The notes under the pieces: model-generated
Told to the model about the DNA's origin: nothing
The model's input: only the letters and a program-made list of their open reading frames with translations
Databases searched by the model: none
Position numbers and translations under genes: made by a program
Assembly (NCBI GenBank): GCA_947561715.1
Contig: OX387202.1
Span: 7,763,001 to 7,827,000, forward strand
Source of the DNA: Ascidia mentula
Lineage: Eukaryota; Chordata; Ascidiacea; Phlebobranchia; Ascidiidae
Length of the DNA: 64,000 bases
Direction: 5' to 3'
Shown here: in pieces, positions 1-12,925 of the stretch
How the letters are laid out: each line of letters begins with the position of its first letter
How positions within the stretch are numbered: the stretch's first letter is position 1

Positions 1-1085
1 TACAAAACGAACAATCAAAACCAAATTGGCCTATGTCCTTGAGAATTTTATTCGCGACCGAAAACGCATGTTTGAAACTATGGTGGCTAAGTTTCGGCGA
101 TATTAACTCAAATTGACAGTTGCCCGCTTGCAATTTGAACATTTTTTATCAAGCGACTTGAAATTTTGCACACAAATACTAGATGCCAGTACAAAACGAG
201 CATTGAAAACCAAATTGGCGTATATCTTTTAGTTTTTTATTCGCGACCGAAAACGCATGTTTGACACTATGGTGGCTAAGTTTCGTCGAAATTAACTCAA
301 ATTGACAGTTGCCCCCCTGCAATTTGAACATTTTTATGTCAAGCGACTTGAAATTTTGCACACAAATACTAGAAGCCAGTACAAAACGAACAATAAAATC
401 CAAATTGGCCTATGTCCTTTAGTTTTTTATTCGCGACCGAAAACGCATGTTTGACACTATGGTGGCTAAGGTTCGGCGAAATTAACTCAAATTGACAGTT
501 GCCCGCTTGCAATTTGAACATTTTCATATCAAGCGACTTGAAATTTTCTACACAAATACTAGATGCCAGTACAAAACGAACAGTGAAAACCAAATTGGCC
601 TATGTCTTTTAGTTTTTTATTCGCGACCGAAAACGTATGTTTGACACTATGGTGGCTAAGGTTCGGCGAAATTAACTCAAATTGACAGTTGCCCGCTTGC
701 AATTTGAACATTTTTATATCAAGCGACTTGAAATTTTGCACTCAAATACTAGATGGCAGTACAAAACGAGCAGTGAAAACCAAATTGGCCTATGTCCTTT
801 AGAATTTTATTCGCGACCGAAAACGCATGTTTGAAACTATGGTGGCTAAGGATCGGCAAATTAACTCAAATTGACAGTTGCCCGACTGCAATTTGAACAT
901 TTTTATGTCAAGCGACTTGAAATTTTGCACACAAATACTAGATGCCAGTACAAAACGAGCAGTGAAAACCAAATTGGCCTATGTCCTTTAGAATTTTATT
1001 TCTGAACGAAAACGCATGATTGAGACTATGGTGGCTAAGGTTCGGCGGAAATAATTGATTTTGAGAGTTGACCGCCTGCGATGGT
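1..1085. repeat. 190-bp satellite array, about 5.7 copies
   Basis: The same roughly 190-base unit recurs with starts near 1, 190, 380, 570, 760 and 949; copies differ by scattered substitutions and 1-base indels. The array is cut by the left edge of the window, and the last copy fades near 1,085. Open frames on the minus strand simply repeat with the array and are not genes. Confidence 0.95.
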
Positions 1086-1133
1086 GCTGTTTCAACTATG
1101 AACAACATATTTGTGTCGGACTAATGGTATTAC

Positions 1134-1363
1134 AACACAGTGATTGACGGATCAACGGCATTTGTAATCGAAATTTGTTTCAAAAACAAATTTTGCTTCC
1201 CACTATGTACAACACAGTGATTAACGGATTAAATGCATTTATAAACGAATTTTGTTTCGAAAACAAATTTTGTTTCCCACTATGTACAACACAGTGATTA
1301 ACGGATCAAAGGCATTTGTAATCGAATTTTGTTTCGAAAACAAATTTTAATTCATGCTATGTT
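1134..1363. repeat. 77-bp tandem repeat, three copies
   Basis: Units start at 1,134, 1,211 and 1,287. Each carries a near-palindromic AT-rich block (AATTTTGTTT followed by AAAACAAATT around a CG). Related AAATTCGTTTACA blocks recur near 1,840-1,880. No gene is visible from 1,364 to 1,865. Confidence 0.85.
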
Positions 1364-1865
1364 CATGATGTTTTTGTGCAACTTTTTGCATTTTTGAATA
1401 GATAAAATCAGTTATCACAGTATATATAGACGTAAGTTATACTTACTGAGGCGTTTCAACTTTAAATTAAGAAACGTTTTGCTTCAACATATGCCCTACT
1501 CACACATATTTCGCACAGCGTTTGTTTCGTGTGATAGTGGATGAAAATCTAGTTTGTTTTGGATTAATTCGTATGACATGTTCCAACAGATTAGTTTGAT
1601 AAATTATTTGTTAAAGATTTCTGATTTAGGAACAATCCTTAACCACGGCTCCATTATCTCACGTTTGGACCAACATTGTCCAATTTATCCGATAGTGTTG
1701 ATTTAAATAGCTCATTTGACACCTGTATAACCTAGCATTTTTATTCCATAATATGTTACAGCAAGTTTGCGTAACGTTTCTAATTTCAAGTATGGCCCTC
1801 TACCCCCATCATGTGGCCAGTCGTCGTCAAGAATTTTGTTCACAAAATTCGTTTACAAAATTCGT

Positions 1866-3203
1866 TTACAAAATTTCAATTTTGTTTCCCACCATTACAT
1901 AGGTAGCTGCAATTCGCTCGCGCGGCTTTCCTTTCATGCTCGCTTGACCTTTTGATTTACGTTCGTCGACGGAAACAAACCTCATCATTGGCGAAAGACT
2001 ATCATCTGCTAACAGCTCAAGAAGATCCAACAAGGTTTGAAAAGTCACTGGCCGATTTCGCAAACGGAGTTCGGATAACTTTGTGATAAATCGTCTGATC
2101 GCGTTTTGTGGCAAACGTTGTACAACGGCCTCAATGTTTTGTACTGACAGTTCCACTGACTGAACAGCTTATAACTCTCAGAAGCCTGTGCTCGAAAAGA
2201 ACGCAAACCTTCGAAGTCGTTGTATTTAAGTGGCGGCCGACAGGTCAATCTGTCCATATATGCTCTAACAACAAGGTCTAACCCCCCTTGTCTCCTGTGG
2301 AGTACATCCAATGCCTCCCTGTATCCTAATTCGGGAGGCATGCTTTTGCATTCCAAAATGTTAGTCAGGGCGTCTTCAACGCAAAATTCACAGAGGTATC
2401 CCAACTTCTCGGCATCAGATAGATAACCCTTGTTTATCTGTCGATCATAATCGTTATGAACTTGTGATAATTAAGAGGATCCCCGTCATATTTCTCGTTA
2501 GTTTGGGTAAGTTAAAACCTTGCTTCACAGTTTCAGCAAATACGTACAAATCTGGGGTAGTCGCCTGTGGGCGTATTTTATGTGGTCCCAACGCTCGGTT
2601 GAGAGGATTCGTCTTAAATATGCCGGCCCCAGTGGCATCTGCGCTGGTGGCAACCGCTGGACCAAATCCTTCTGTCTTCGCTGGGAGGACACTGGAAGGC
2701 TCAACTGGAGCTTGTAACTTACCTGCCGCAAGTGGCTTGTCTGTCGAGTTCACACTCATCATTTTACTACTGTCCATCAATGTCGGTCTATCAGATGGTG
2801 TCAAATCATGTTCATGTACTCTGGAGTTTGGTTGACCTAAAAAGTCGCTTTCCTTCGTGGATGTTTTTCCCAGTTTGTGTGGTTCAGGAGTTTTGGCGTG
2901 TTCAAACAGTGGTATGGGCTTCTGCTTCGTAACTGGGGTGAGGTCCCATCCTTGCGTAGATTTGCATGAGTCGAACTCGCTTATTGTGTCCGCAGCGAAT
3001 TCAGCCAATTCCACATCGTCCTGGGCTTTAGAGAGCTCGAGCTCAAGATCCAACATTCTTGATTTTAAAGCACATCTTCGCTTAAGTTGTTGAAGTCTTA
3101 AAGCGGCGGCATCGGCACTTCGGCGAGCACGTGCACTCGCTGTGCTTTTGAAAGTCCGTACCGAGCCATTGGAAGGCGGTGCACCAGGCTGTACAGGTTT
3201 CAC
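1866..3203 (-). pseudogene. Degenerate BEL/Pao-type gag (DUF1759-like) remnant
   Basis: Three minus-strand open segments in different frames (3,203-2,454, 2,404-2,045, 2,156-1,866) read in order as one protein. The first part is charged and helical (about residues 10-70), followed by a low-complexity linker. The second has the stretch PPELGYREALDVLHRR and the third RRFITKLSELRLRNRP. These are typical of the DUF1759 gag region of BEL/Pao LTR retrotransposons. At least two frameshifts separate the segments, so it is dead. No protease, reverse transcriptase or flanking LTR pair was recognised. Family assignment rests on remembered motif style, not a search. Confidence 0.75.
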
Positions 3204-4142
3204 AGCATTAATTACATCAAACAGCTCTTGTGATGCAGGCGGGACTTCTCCTGTGTTTTAGACATAGATATTCAATTTGTGATGGTGGCAGAGATGTCAC
3301 CAGGACAGATAACATCTTTCAAAAAATAATGTAGAATTCAAGCCCTTCCTCAATTCCACCTTACAGTTCTTCAACTGGTTGCATAAGGTCGGTCAAGTTT
3401 TAATATTCACGTATACGTGAATAGTCTCGAAATAAATCCCTATGATGCGATTTTAAAACATTTTGACCACACCTGTTCAAAAAGATTATTAAAAGCACAT
3501 ACAGGCTCATTACGCCAGCCTCAACATTACACCGGCCGAAACGTGGAGATCGTAAGATAGTAGGTCTTGTGACGAAGGCGTCGACAACAAAATCACTGTA
3601 GTGGCGGGAAATAATTATTTTGTACTAGGGAGCGTAGTTTTCCTTTAACCTGAACCCAATTAACTGCACTCTCTCTGGCTATATATTTCCCGTTCCAATT
3701 TATCAAGAAAGGAGAGTCAAATAGAGACGAATAGAGACAAAGAGGCAAGTGAAATACCAACAAAGAGACAAAGCAAAAGGGGTTGATTGTCGCCTGTCTA
3801 TACAAGTTATTTTTTGGAACCGATTCTATGCGTTGTTTGTAAGTTGTCGGTGTGTTTTTAATGAATTAAATTGGAGAGTAAATCTTAAAGGTCTGCAGAC
3901 TTTGTTTAAACAGTAGAGCAGAAGTCAGATATATGGCAGTGTTATTTTTGTACTACGTCCCAGAAACGGTGAGTGCAAACCACAGAAATGAAACTATTCA
4001 ATGGGGACAATTACAATCGAACTTTCCTGTGCCTAGCACTTAACTTACGAAACTAAATATTTTTGTTTCTGTAATTGATTTGAAAGAAAAATATGATTGA
4101 AACTTTCGCTGATCTTTTGTAAATCATTGGACCTTCAACGAA
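3204..4142. other. Non-coding stretch between transposon remnants
   Basis: No supported coding region. It contains a perfect 20-base palindrome at 3,404-3,423 (TATTCACGTA and its complement). The upstream part of the gag remnant, including any LTR, would lie here, but no LTR boundary could be defined. Confidence 0.6.
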
Positions 4143-4330
4143 ATGTTACAATCGCCCCCCACGCATATTTTGCGTAGCGTTGTAGCAAAAATTAGTCAAT
4201 CTCGATGGTGTAGCATCATGGTAGATGAGACAGCAGATGCTTTTCTCGGAAAGAACAAGTTCTTCTGTTGCGCTGCCCTTCGCTGTTGGGCAGGCGTTAC
4301 TCGTTGCGGGGATTTCTGTAATGGTTCGTA
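4143..4330 (+). pseudogene. Fragment of hAT/ZMYM-type transposase (DUF4371-like)
   Basis: About 50 residues resemble the start of a DUF4371 transposase core: ISQSRWCSIMVDETADA, followed one frame over by a KEQV-like segment. A frameshift lies within the motif and nothing upstream or downstream continues it, so it is a broken fragment. It is on the opposite strand from the larger hAT remnant at 17-19 kb and may come from another copy. Confidence 0.6.
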
Positions 4331-4747
4331 ACACGATCATTAGAGCGACCAAAAACTTTAAATACAAAAAAATTACATACAAATAAAAAAATCCTTACCG
4401 GAGTTATTGTGGGACCAAAGTCCCAAAATATCGGGATTTTCTAAATCAATCAGACAGCACCAGCAGTAAACAACGACAGGCACCATCGTTCTACAGGGAC
4501 AACGGTTTTTGTGACGTAGCCACGGTATATTGTGTTGACGTCAAACTAGCAAATAATCACATAACATGAAAAAACATATTTAAACGACATAAAAGTGGCG
4601 ATGTAACATTCTCAGTGCGTTCGCTATGTGGATAAATATTTTTTTATTCAGAATGTTGTCTGGGATAGAATGAAACCGATCGCGCAGATGCTGACACTCT
4701 TCTTCAAATGAGTGTTTTTTCATTGTTGCCTCTCTGGACTCACTTTA

Positions 4748-5063
4748 TTGAGGTCATTCTGATGGAATATGTAATATACGTGATATCTCTACCGATTTTT
4801 GATTACTTTTATGCTATTCGGCACTCAATTATCGACATTTACACAGATTTAAAAAAAATTCTTAGAAGCGGAAAGTGGTTTGGCACTTAATTAAAAGTGA
4901 CGTCGCCGCCTAAGCAAAAAAACTAAAAAGACCCGTGTTTGAGGTCATTCTGATGGAATACGTGATATCTCTACCGATTTTGATTACTTTCACGCTATTC
5001 GGCACCCATTTCTTGACAGACACAGAGATTTAAAAAAAAATTCTAGGCAGCGGAAATTGGTTT
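4748..5063. repeat. 191-bp tandem repeat interrupted by the 9.8-kb element
   Basis: GAGGTCATTCTGATGGAAT occurs at 4,750 and 4,941, with homologous flanks for most of 191 bases. A third, partial copy resumes at 14,876 (GAGGTCATTCTGAT at 14,936). Removing 5,064-14,875 restores a spacing of about 187 bases between copies two and three, so the array pre-dates the insertion. Confidence 0.85.
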
Positions 5064-5075
5064 CCCAGCAAACAT
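5064..5075 (+). repeat. Left terminal inverted repeat of 9.8-kb element
   Basis: CCCAGCAAACAT is the exact reverse complement of bases 14,864-14,875. Beyond 12 bases the two ends diverge but both keep spaced ACGT motifs. Confidence 0.85.
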
Positions 5076-5274
5076 CAAACGTGGAAGGAACGTTTTTGTT
5101 ACGTTGACTTTTGGTTGAAACGTTCATTAACGTAAATCGAACCAAAAAATTTTTACTGGTTGCATGTTTTCCAAATATTAACGTTGATTCTAAGTTTCCT
5201 TTCTACGTTTTTTAAACCAACCAAATATCAGCGTTGAACTAACGTAGGAAATGAACGTCTTCTAAACCTAACCT

Positions 5275-8200
5275 AATTCCAACGTTCTTTTGTTGTTAAT
5301 CGTAAAACGTTGTATCAACCAACCAAAACCTAACGTTTATTGAATGTTGTTATGATAACGTTATAATAAAGAACCAAACATCAACGTTATTCCAATGTTA
5401 TCGGAAAAACAAAAAATCAACCAACAGAAACCTAACGTTTATTGAATGTTGTTATGATAACGTTACAATAAAGAACCAAACATCAACGTTATTCTAATGT
5501 TTTCGGAAAAACAAAAAATCAACCAACCAAAACCTAACGTTTATTGAACGTTGTTATGATAACGTTATAATAAAGAACCAAACATCAACGTTATTATAAT
5601 GTTATCGGAAAAACAAAAAAATCAACCAACCAAAACCTAACGTTTATTGAACGTTGTTATGACAACGTTATAATAAAGAACCAAACATTAACGTTATTCT
5701 AATGTTATCGGAAAAACAAAAAATCAACCAACCAAAACCTAACGTTTATTGAACGTTGTTATGATAACGTAAAATAAAGAACCAAACATCAACGTTATTC
5801 TAATGTTATCGGAAAAACAAAAAATCAACCAACCAAAACCTAACGTTTATTGAACGTTGTTATGATAACGTTATAATAAAGAACCAAACATCAACGTTAT
5901 TCTAATGTTATCGGAAAAACAAAAAATCAACCAACCAAAACCTAACGTTTATTGAACGTTGTTATGACAACGTTATAATAAAGAACCAAACATCAACGTT
6001 ATTCTAATGTTATCGGAAAAACAAAAAATCAACCAACCAAAACCTAACGTTTATTGAACGTTGTTATGATAACGTTATAATAAAGAACCAAACATCAACG
6101 TTATTCTAATGTTATCGGAAAAACAAAAAATCAACCAACCAAAACCTAACGTTTATTGAACGTTGTTATGATAACGTCATAATAAAGAACCAAACATCAA
6201 CGTTATTCTAATGTTATCGGAAAAACAAAAAATCAACCGACCAAAACCTAACGTTTATTGAACGTTGTTATGATAACGTTATAATAAAGAACCAAACATC
6301 AACGTTATTCTAATGTTATCGGAAAAACAAAAAATCAACCAACCAAAACCTAACGTTTATTGAACGTTGTTATGATAACGTCATAATAAAGAACCAAACA
6401 TCAACGTTATTCTAATGTTATCGGAAAAACAAAAAATCAACCAACCAAAACCTAACGTTTATTTAACGTTGTTATGATAACGTTATAATAAAGAACCAAA
6501 CATCAACGTTATTCTAATGTTATCGGAAAAACAAAAAATCAACCAACCAAAACCTAACGTTTATTGAATGTTGTTATGATAACGTTATAATAAAGAACCA
6601 AACATCAACGTTATTCTAATGTTATCGGAAAAACAAAAAATCAACCGACCAAAACCTAACGTTTATTGAATGTTGTTATGATAACGTTATAATAAAGAAC
6701 CAAACATCAACGTTATTCTAATGTTATCGGAAAAACAAAAAATCAACCAACCAAAATCTAACGTTTATTTAACGTTGTTATGATAACGTCATAATAAAGA
6801 ACCAAACATCAACGTTATTCTAATGTTATCGGAAAAACAAAAAATCAACCAACCAAAACCTAACGTTTATTGAATGTTGTTATGACAACGTTATAATAAA
6901 GAACCAAACATCAACGTTATTCCAATGTTATCGGGAAAACAAAAAATCAACCAACCAAAACCTAACGTTTATTAAATGTTGTTGTGATAACGTTATAATA
7001 AAGAACCAAACATCAACGTTATTCTAATGTTATCGGAAAAACAAAAAAATCAACCAACCAAAACCTAACGTTTATTGAATGTTGTTATGATAACGTTATA
7101 ATAAAGAACCAAACATCAACGTTATTCCAATGTTATCGGAATGACGAAAAAATCAACCAACCAAAACCTAACGTTTATTGAATGTTGTTATGATAACGTT
7201 ACAATAAAGAACCAAACATCAACGTTATTCTAATGTTTTCGGAAAAACAAAAAATCAACCAACCAAAACCTAACGTTTATTGAATGTTGTTATGACAACG
7301 TTATAATAAAGAACCAAACATCAACGTTATTCCAATGTTATCGGGAAAACAAAAAATCAACCAACCAAAACCTAACGTTTATTAAATGTTGTTGTGATAA
7401 CGTTATAATAAAGAACCAAACATCAACGTTATTCTAATGTTATCGGAAAAACAAAAAAATCAACCAACCAAAACCTAACGTTTATTGAATGTTGTTATGA
7501 TAACGTTATAATAAAGAACCAAACATCAACGTTATTCCAATGTTATCGGAAAAACAAAAAATCAACCAACCAAAACCTAACGTTTATTGAATGTTGTTAT
7601 GATAACGTTACAATAAAGAACCAAACATCAACGTTATTCTAATGTTTTCGGAAAAACAAAAAATCAACCAACCAAAACCTAACGTTTATTGAACGTTGTT
7701 ATGATAACGTTATAATAAAGAACCAAACATCAACGTTATTATAATGTTATCGGAAAAACAAAAAAATCAACCAACCAAAACCTAACGTTTATTGAACGTT
7801 GTTATGACAACGTTATAATAAAGAACCAAACATTAACGTTATTCTAATGTTATCGGAAAAACAAAAAATCAACCAACCAAAACCTAACGTTTATTGAACG
7901 TTGTTATGATAACGTAAAATAAAGAACCAAACATCAACGTTATTCTAATGTTATCGGAAAAACAAAAAATCAACCAACCAAAACCTAACGTTTATTGAAC
8001 GTTGTTATGATAACGTTATAATAAAGAACCAAACATCAACGTTATTCTAATGTTATCGGAAAAACAAAAAATCAACCAACCAAAACCTAACGTTTATTGA
8101 ACGTTGTTATGACAACGTTATAATAAAGAACCAAACATCAACGTTATTCTAATGTTATCGGAAAAACAAAAAATCAACCAACCAAAACCTAACGTTTATT

Positions 8201-9190
8201 GAACGTTGTTATGATAACGTTATAATAAAGAACCAAACATCAACGTTATTCTAATGTTATCGGAAAAACAAAAAATCAACCAACCAAAACCTAACGTTTA
8301 TTGAACGTTGTTATGATAACGTCATAATAAAGAACCAAACATTAACGTTATTCTAATGTTATCGGAAAAACAAAAAATCAACCGACCAAAACCTAACGTT
8401 TATTGAACGTTGTTATGATAACGTTATAATAAAGAACCAAACATCAACGTTATTCTAATGTTATCGGAAAAACAAAAAATCAACCAACCAAAACCTAACG
8501 TTTATTGAACGTTGTTATGATAACGTCATAATAAAGAACCAAACATCAACGTTATTCTAATGTTATCGGAAAAACAAAAAATCAACCAACCAAAACCTAA
8601 CGTTTATTGAATGTTGTTATGATAACGTTATAATAAAGAACCAAACATCAACGTTATTCTAATGTTATCGGAAAAACAAAAAATCAACCGACCAAAACCT
8701 AACGTTTATTGAATGTTGTTATGATAACGTTATAATAAAGAACCAAACATCAACGTTATTCTAATGTTATCGGAAAAACAAAAAATCAACCAACCAAAAT
8801 CTAACGTTTATTTAACGTTGTTATGATAACGTCATAATAAAGAACCAAACATCAACGTTATTCTAATGTTATCGGAAAAACAAAAAATCAACCAACCAAA
8901 ACCTAACGTTTATTGAATGTTGTTATGACAACGTTATAATAAAGAACCAAACATCAACGTTATTCCAATGTTATCGGGAAAACAAAAAATCAACCAACCA
9001 AAACCTAACGTTTATTAAATGTTGTTGTGATAACGTTATAATAAAGAACCAAACATCAACGTTATTCTAATGTTATCGGAAAAACAAAAAAATCAACCAA
9101 CCAAAACCTAACGTTTATTGAATGTTGTTATGATAACGTTATAATAAAGAACCAAACATCAACGTTATTCCAATGTTATCGGAATGACGA
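5275..9190. repeat. 102-bp satellite, about 38 copies with higher-order duplication
   Basis: The unit contains GAACCAAACATCAACGTTAT, then CGGAAAAACAAAAAATCAAC, then CCTAACGTTTATTGAACG. Unit starts run 5,371, 5,473, 5,575, 5,678 and onward (102-103 bases). Rare variants recur in a larger pattern: AACGTAAAAT is at 5,766 and 7,911 (2,145 bases, 21 units), while CCAAAATCTA is at 6,751 and 8,794 (2,043 bases, 20 units). The array therefore includes a duplicated block that later gained or lost one monomer. Confidence 0.95.
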
Positions 9191-9725
9191 AAAAATAACC
9201 AACCGATGCGTAACATTTATAGAATGTTTGTTAAACAATTGCGCGTCAATGTTAACGCAACAAGGACGTTGACTTGACATATAAATAAACAAATAATTAA
9301 TTGTGAGTATTATATGTTATCATAATTAACAGGTTTATCTCATACCATGTCTTTTCATATCAGAATGACTGTTTGATACCAAATAAAAAAGGTGTTGTGA
9401 AATATCATTGAAGTTTGAGGCACAAAGTCAAATAGCAAACATAACTTTTTTCATTTGTTGGCCGAAAAGCGTTTCACATGGGAATAACGTATTATCAGTC
9501 AAAATCTGACAGTTGTTTACGCTTCAGATATTTCTTTGCCCAACGTCGACCGACTCCCACGGCAACAATTCTAGTACAATGGAGGGGACAATTTTTTAGG
9601 GTTGCCATTCATCAGGAAATTTTGCTTTAATTGAAATCAAACTAACGCCTAAAATACAAACATTCCCATTACAGCGATTACATATAGGCATGCATCATTC
9701 GTTTATACTGATTGAAAATAATGTT

Positions 9726-11650
9726 CAAATAATAATAGGTTTGCTATCGACTGGCACATTGATATGCTTGGTCGCTTGTCTTTCAAAAGCCAATTGAAAT
9801 AAAAGGAATCGGGTTTTACAGTTCAACTCCGAATAACGTGTTGTAATACTGTGCAAAATTTTGTTTCGATTGAAGTTGAAACAAACGAATGAGAGACTGA
9901 CAACTTGATTGAACACAAGGGCACGACCCGCGCGGTTTGGTATCTACTGTTGGCTCATTAAAATACTTGGTCACTTGGATCTTAAAGGCCAATTAAAATA
10001 AAATAAATCGGGTTTTACAGTTCAACTCCGAATAGAGTGTTGTAATACTGTGCAAAATTTTGTTTCGATTGAAGTTGAAACAAACGAATGAGAGACTGAC
10101 AACTTGATTGAACACGAAGGCACGACCCGCGCGGTTTGGTATCTACTGCCGGCACGTTAACATGCTTGGTCGCTTGTCTTTCAAAAGCCAATTGAAATAA
10201 AAGGAATCGGGTTTTACAGTTCAACTCCGAATAGTGTGTTGTAATACTGTGCAAAATTTTGTTTCGATTGAAGTTGAAACAAACGAATGAGAGACTGACA
10301 ACTTGATTGAACACGAAGGCACGACCCGCGCGGTTTGGTATCTACTGCCGGCACGTTAACATGCTTGGTCGCTTGTCTTTCAAAAGCCAATTGAAATAAA
10401 AGGAATCGGGTTTTACAGTTCAACTCCGAATAGTGTGTTGTAATACTGTGCAAAATTTTGTTTCAATTGAAGTTGAAACAAACGAATGAGAGACTGACAA
10501 CTTGATTGAACACGAAGGCACGACCCGCGCGGTTTGGTATCTACTGCCGGCACGTTAACATGCTTGGTCGTTTGTCTTTCAAAAGCCAATTGAAATAAAA
10601 GGAATCGGGTTTTACAGTTCAACTCCGAATAGTGTGTTGTAATACTGTGCAAAATTTTGTTTCAATTGAAGTTGAAACAAACGAATGAGAGACTGACAAC
10701 TTGATTGAACACGAAGGCACGACCCGCGCGGTTTGGTATCTACTGCCGGCACGTTAACATGCTTGGTCGCTTGTCTTTCAAAAGCCAATTGAAATAAAAG
10801 GAATCGGGTTTTACAGTTCAACTCCGAATAGTGTGTTGTAATACTGTGCAAAATTTTGTTTCAATTGAAGTTGAAACAAACGAATGAGAGACTGACAACT
10901 TGATTGAACACGAAGGCACGACCCGCGCGGTTTGGTATCTACTGCCGGTACGTTAACATGCTTGGTCGTTTGTCTTTCAAAAGCCAATTGAAATGAAAGA
11001 AATCGGGTTTTACAGTTCAACTCCGAATAGTGTGTTGTAATACTGTGCAAAATTTTGTTTCGATTGAAGTTGAAACAAACGAATGATAGACTGACAACTT
11101 GTTTGAACACAAGGGCACGATCCGCGCGGTTTGGTATCTACTGTTAGCACATTAAAATACTTGGTCGCTTGGATCTTAAAGGCCAATTAAAATAAAATAA
11201 ATCGGGTTTTTCAGTTCAACTCCGAATAGTGTGTTGTAATACTGTGCAAAATTTTGTTTCGATTGAAGTTGAAACAAACGAATGATAGACTGACAACTTG
11301 ATTGAACACAAGGGCACGACCCGCGCGGTTTGGTATCTACTGTTGGCTCATTAAAATACTTGGTCGCTTGGATCTTAAAGGCCAATTAAAATAAAATAAA
11401 TCGGGTTTTACAGTTCCACTCCGAATAGTGTGTTGTAATACTGTGCAAAATTTTGTTTCGATTGAAGTTGAAACAAACGAATGAGAGACTGACAACTTGA
11501 TTGAACACGAAGGCACGACCCGCGCTGTTTGGTATCTACTGCCGGCACGTTAACATGCTTGGTCGCTTGTCTTTCAAAAGCCAATTGAAATGAAAGAAAT
11601 CGGTTTTTACAGTTCAACTCCGAATAGAGTGTTGTAATACTGTGCAAAAC
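9726..11650. repeat. 199-bp satellite, nearly 10 copies, two variant types
   Basis: The unit repeats every 199 bases, easily tracked by GACAACTTGATTGAACAC and TTCAACTCCGAATAG. Two variants alternate in blocks: one with CATGCTTGGTCGCTTGTC and one with AAATACTTGGTC followed by GGATCTTAAAGGCC (near 9,960, 11,150 and 11,350). Most copies contain a small hairpin, TTGTTTCAA/TTGAAACAA around a 6-base loop. Minus-strand frames of 79 aa repeat with the unit and are not taken as genes. Confidence 0.95.
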
Positions 11651-11834
11651 TTTTATGATGTGATAGTGGAAGACCTTTCCAAAATTCTATATACCGTAAA
11701 CGTAACCAAACTGCTCCTGTATGGCTATATCGAAATGGGACCAAATCAGTTGTTTTTCGAGATTTGTAAAGATCAAATTGTCATGTACGCAATACTTCGT
11801 CCTATACAAAACCCAGTTCGAAAAATTTCACATT

Positions 11835-12260
11835 CCTTGCGACACCACACACTGTGATTAATTGGGCTCTCCACCGCGGACCTCGCTATGCTTCGTCCCT
11901 TGTGGATTTGCCTTAGCGTGTGGTCGAAGACCTTAAAGGCGACAACGAACAATGGACAGCGCACCACATACCTCACGTTTTCGCACAAGAAAATTTGCAC
12001 GTTGACTTTCCTTGTTGTGCAGGGAACAACATCGATTGCAATAACAGTTTTTGTACCGCATTTTTGGTTTTATTTCTAGCAAACGATTAGGACATGGTTA
12101 GTAGCCTATCATTTATTATCGTATCTTCCTGTTTATGTTACACTGAATTTAAGGGTTTTGGCGCTATCTGGCCCGTCGCGGCTTGTGGGAGTGAAGCCGG
12201 TTGGCGGGAAAGTTTTTCGAAGTACTGTTGGGTTCCTCTCGGGAGGGACATTATTGATTT
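11835..12260 (+). repeat. Direct repeat, first copy (long form)
   Basis: Begins CCTTGCGACACCACACACTG and ends near CGGGAGGGACATTATTG. It matches 12,694-12,925 at both ends but carries about 190 extra bases in the middle. Confidence 0.8.
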
Positions 12261-12693
12261 TGGTTATGAGTCAAAGTTATGGTTAGCCATATCCCTTTCG
12301 TAAAATATTTTTTAGCAGAATAAATCCAATTGTCATTTAAAAAAATAACTATAAAAATTAGAAACTTGCTTTAATATTGACCTAAAAACACATCGTGCTT
12401 AAAGCTAGCCAGTGCGTTTTATTTTCACTTTTTAAAGTCAGTTGGTTTAGTTTTTCAACAAGTTGTATAACGCATGTTAATCTTAAAGTTTGTCCCAAGA
12501 AAAAACTCTGTCAACGCACGCAAGTGTACAAAGAGTAATTGCGGGCCACCGCAAAATAGTTTGTATTTGTGCTTTTTTTTTGACTGCAGGTTTTATTTAG
12601 AAATACGAACCAGGGCCGGTCATTGAAACGGAGCCATACACGCATGAATTCTATTTTCGAGTTCGACTAAAAGCCATTTCGACAAATTCTGTA

Positions 12694-12925
12694 TTCCTTG
12701 CGACACCACACACTGTGATTAATTGGGGCTGTCCACCGACCTCGCTATAGTTCGTCCCTTGTCGATTTGCCACAGCGTGGGATCGCAAGTCGACAACGCA
12801 CCGCATCACATATTTGCAAAAGAACATTTGGCGCTATCTGGGCTTGCCGCGGCCTGTGGGAGTGGAGCCGGATGGCGGGAAAGTTTTTCAAAGTACGGTT
12901 GGATTCCTCTCAGGAGGGATATTAT
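12694..12925 (+). repeat. Direct repeat, second copy (short form)
   Basis: Starts and ends like 11,835-12,260 (CCTTGCGACACCACACACTG to CAGGAGGGATATTATTG) but is shorter. Shared internal text includes GGCGCTATCTGG and GGCGGGAAAGTTTTTC. Confidence 0.8.

Noticed and set aside
179..741. Three similar minus-strand open frames of 60-74 aa
   Set aside because: They repeat exactly with the 190-bp satellite unit and have no domain; the frame is a by-product of the repeat.
3404..3423. Perfect 20-base palindrome as a regulatory site
   Set aside because: Nothing nearby is expressed as far as can be seen and one palindrome of this length is weak evidence by itself.
5275..9190. CRISPR-like array
   Set aside because: Units are contiguous with no unique spacers, and the DNA is clearly animal.
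10015..11647. Series of 69-99 aa minus-strand frames with the same text
   Set aside because: One per 199-bp satellite monomer, spanning monomer joins; no reason to think they are translated.
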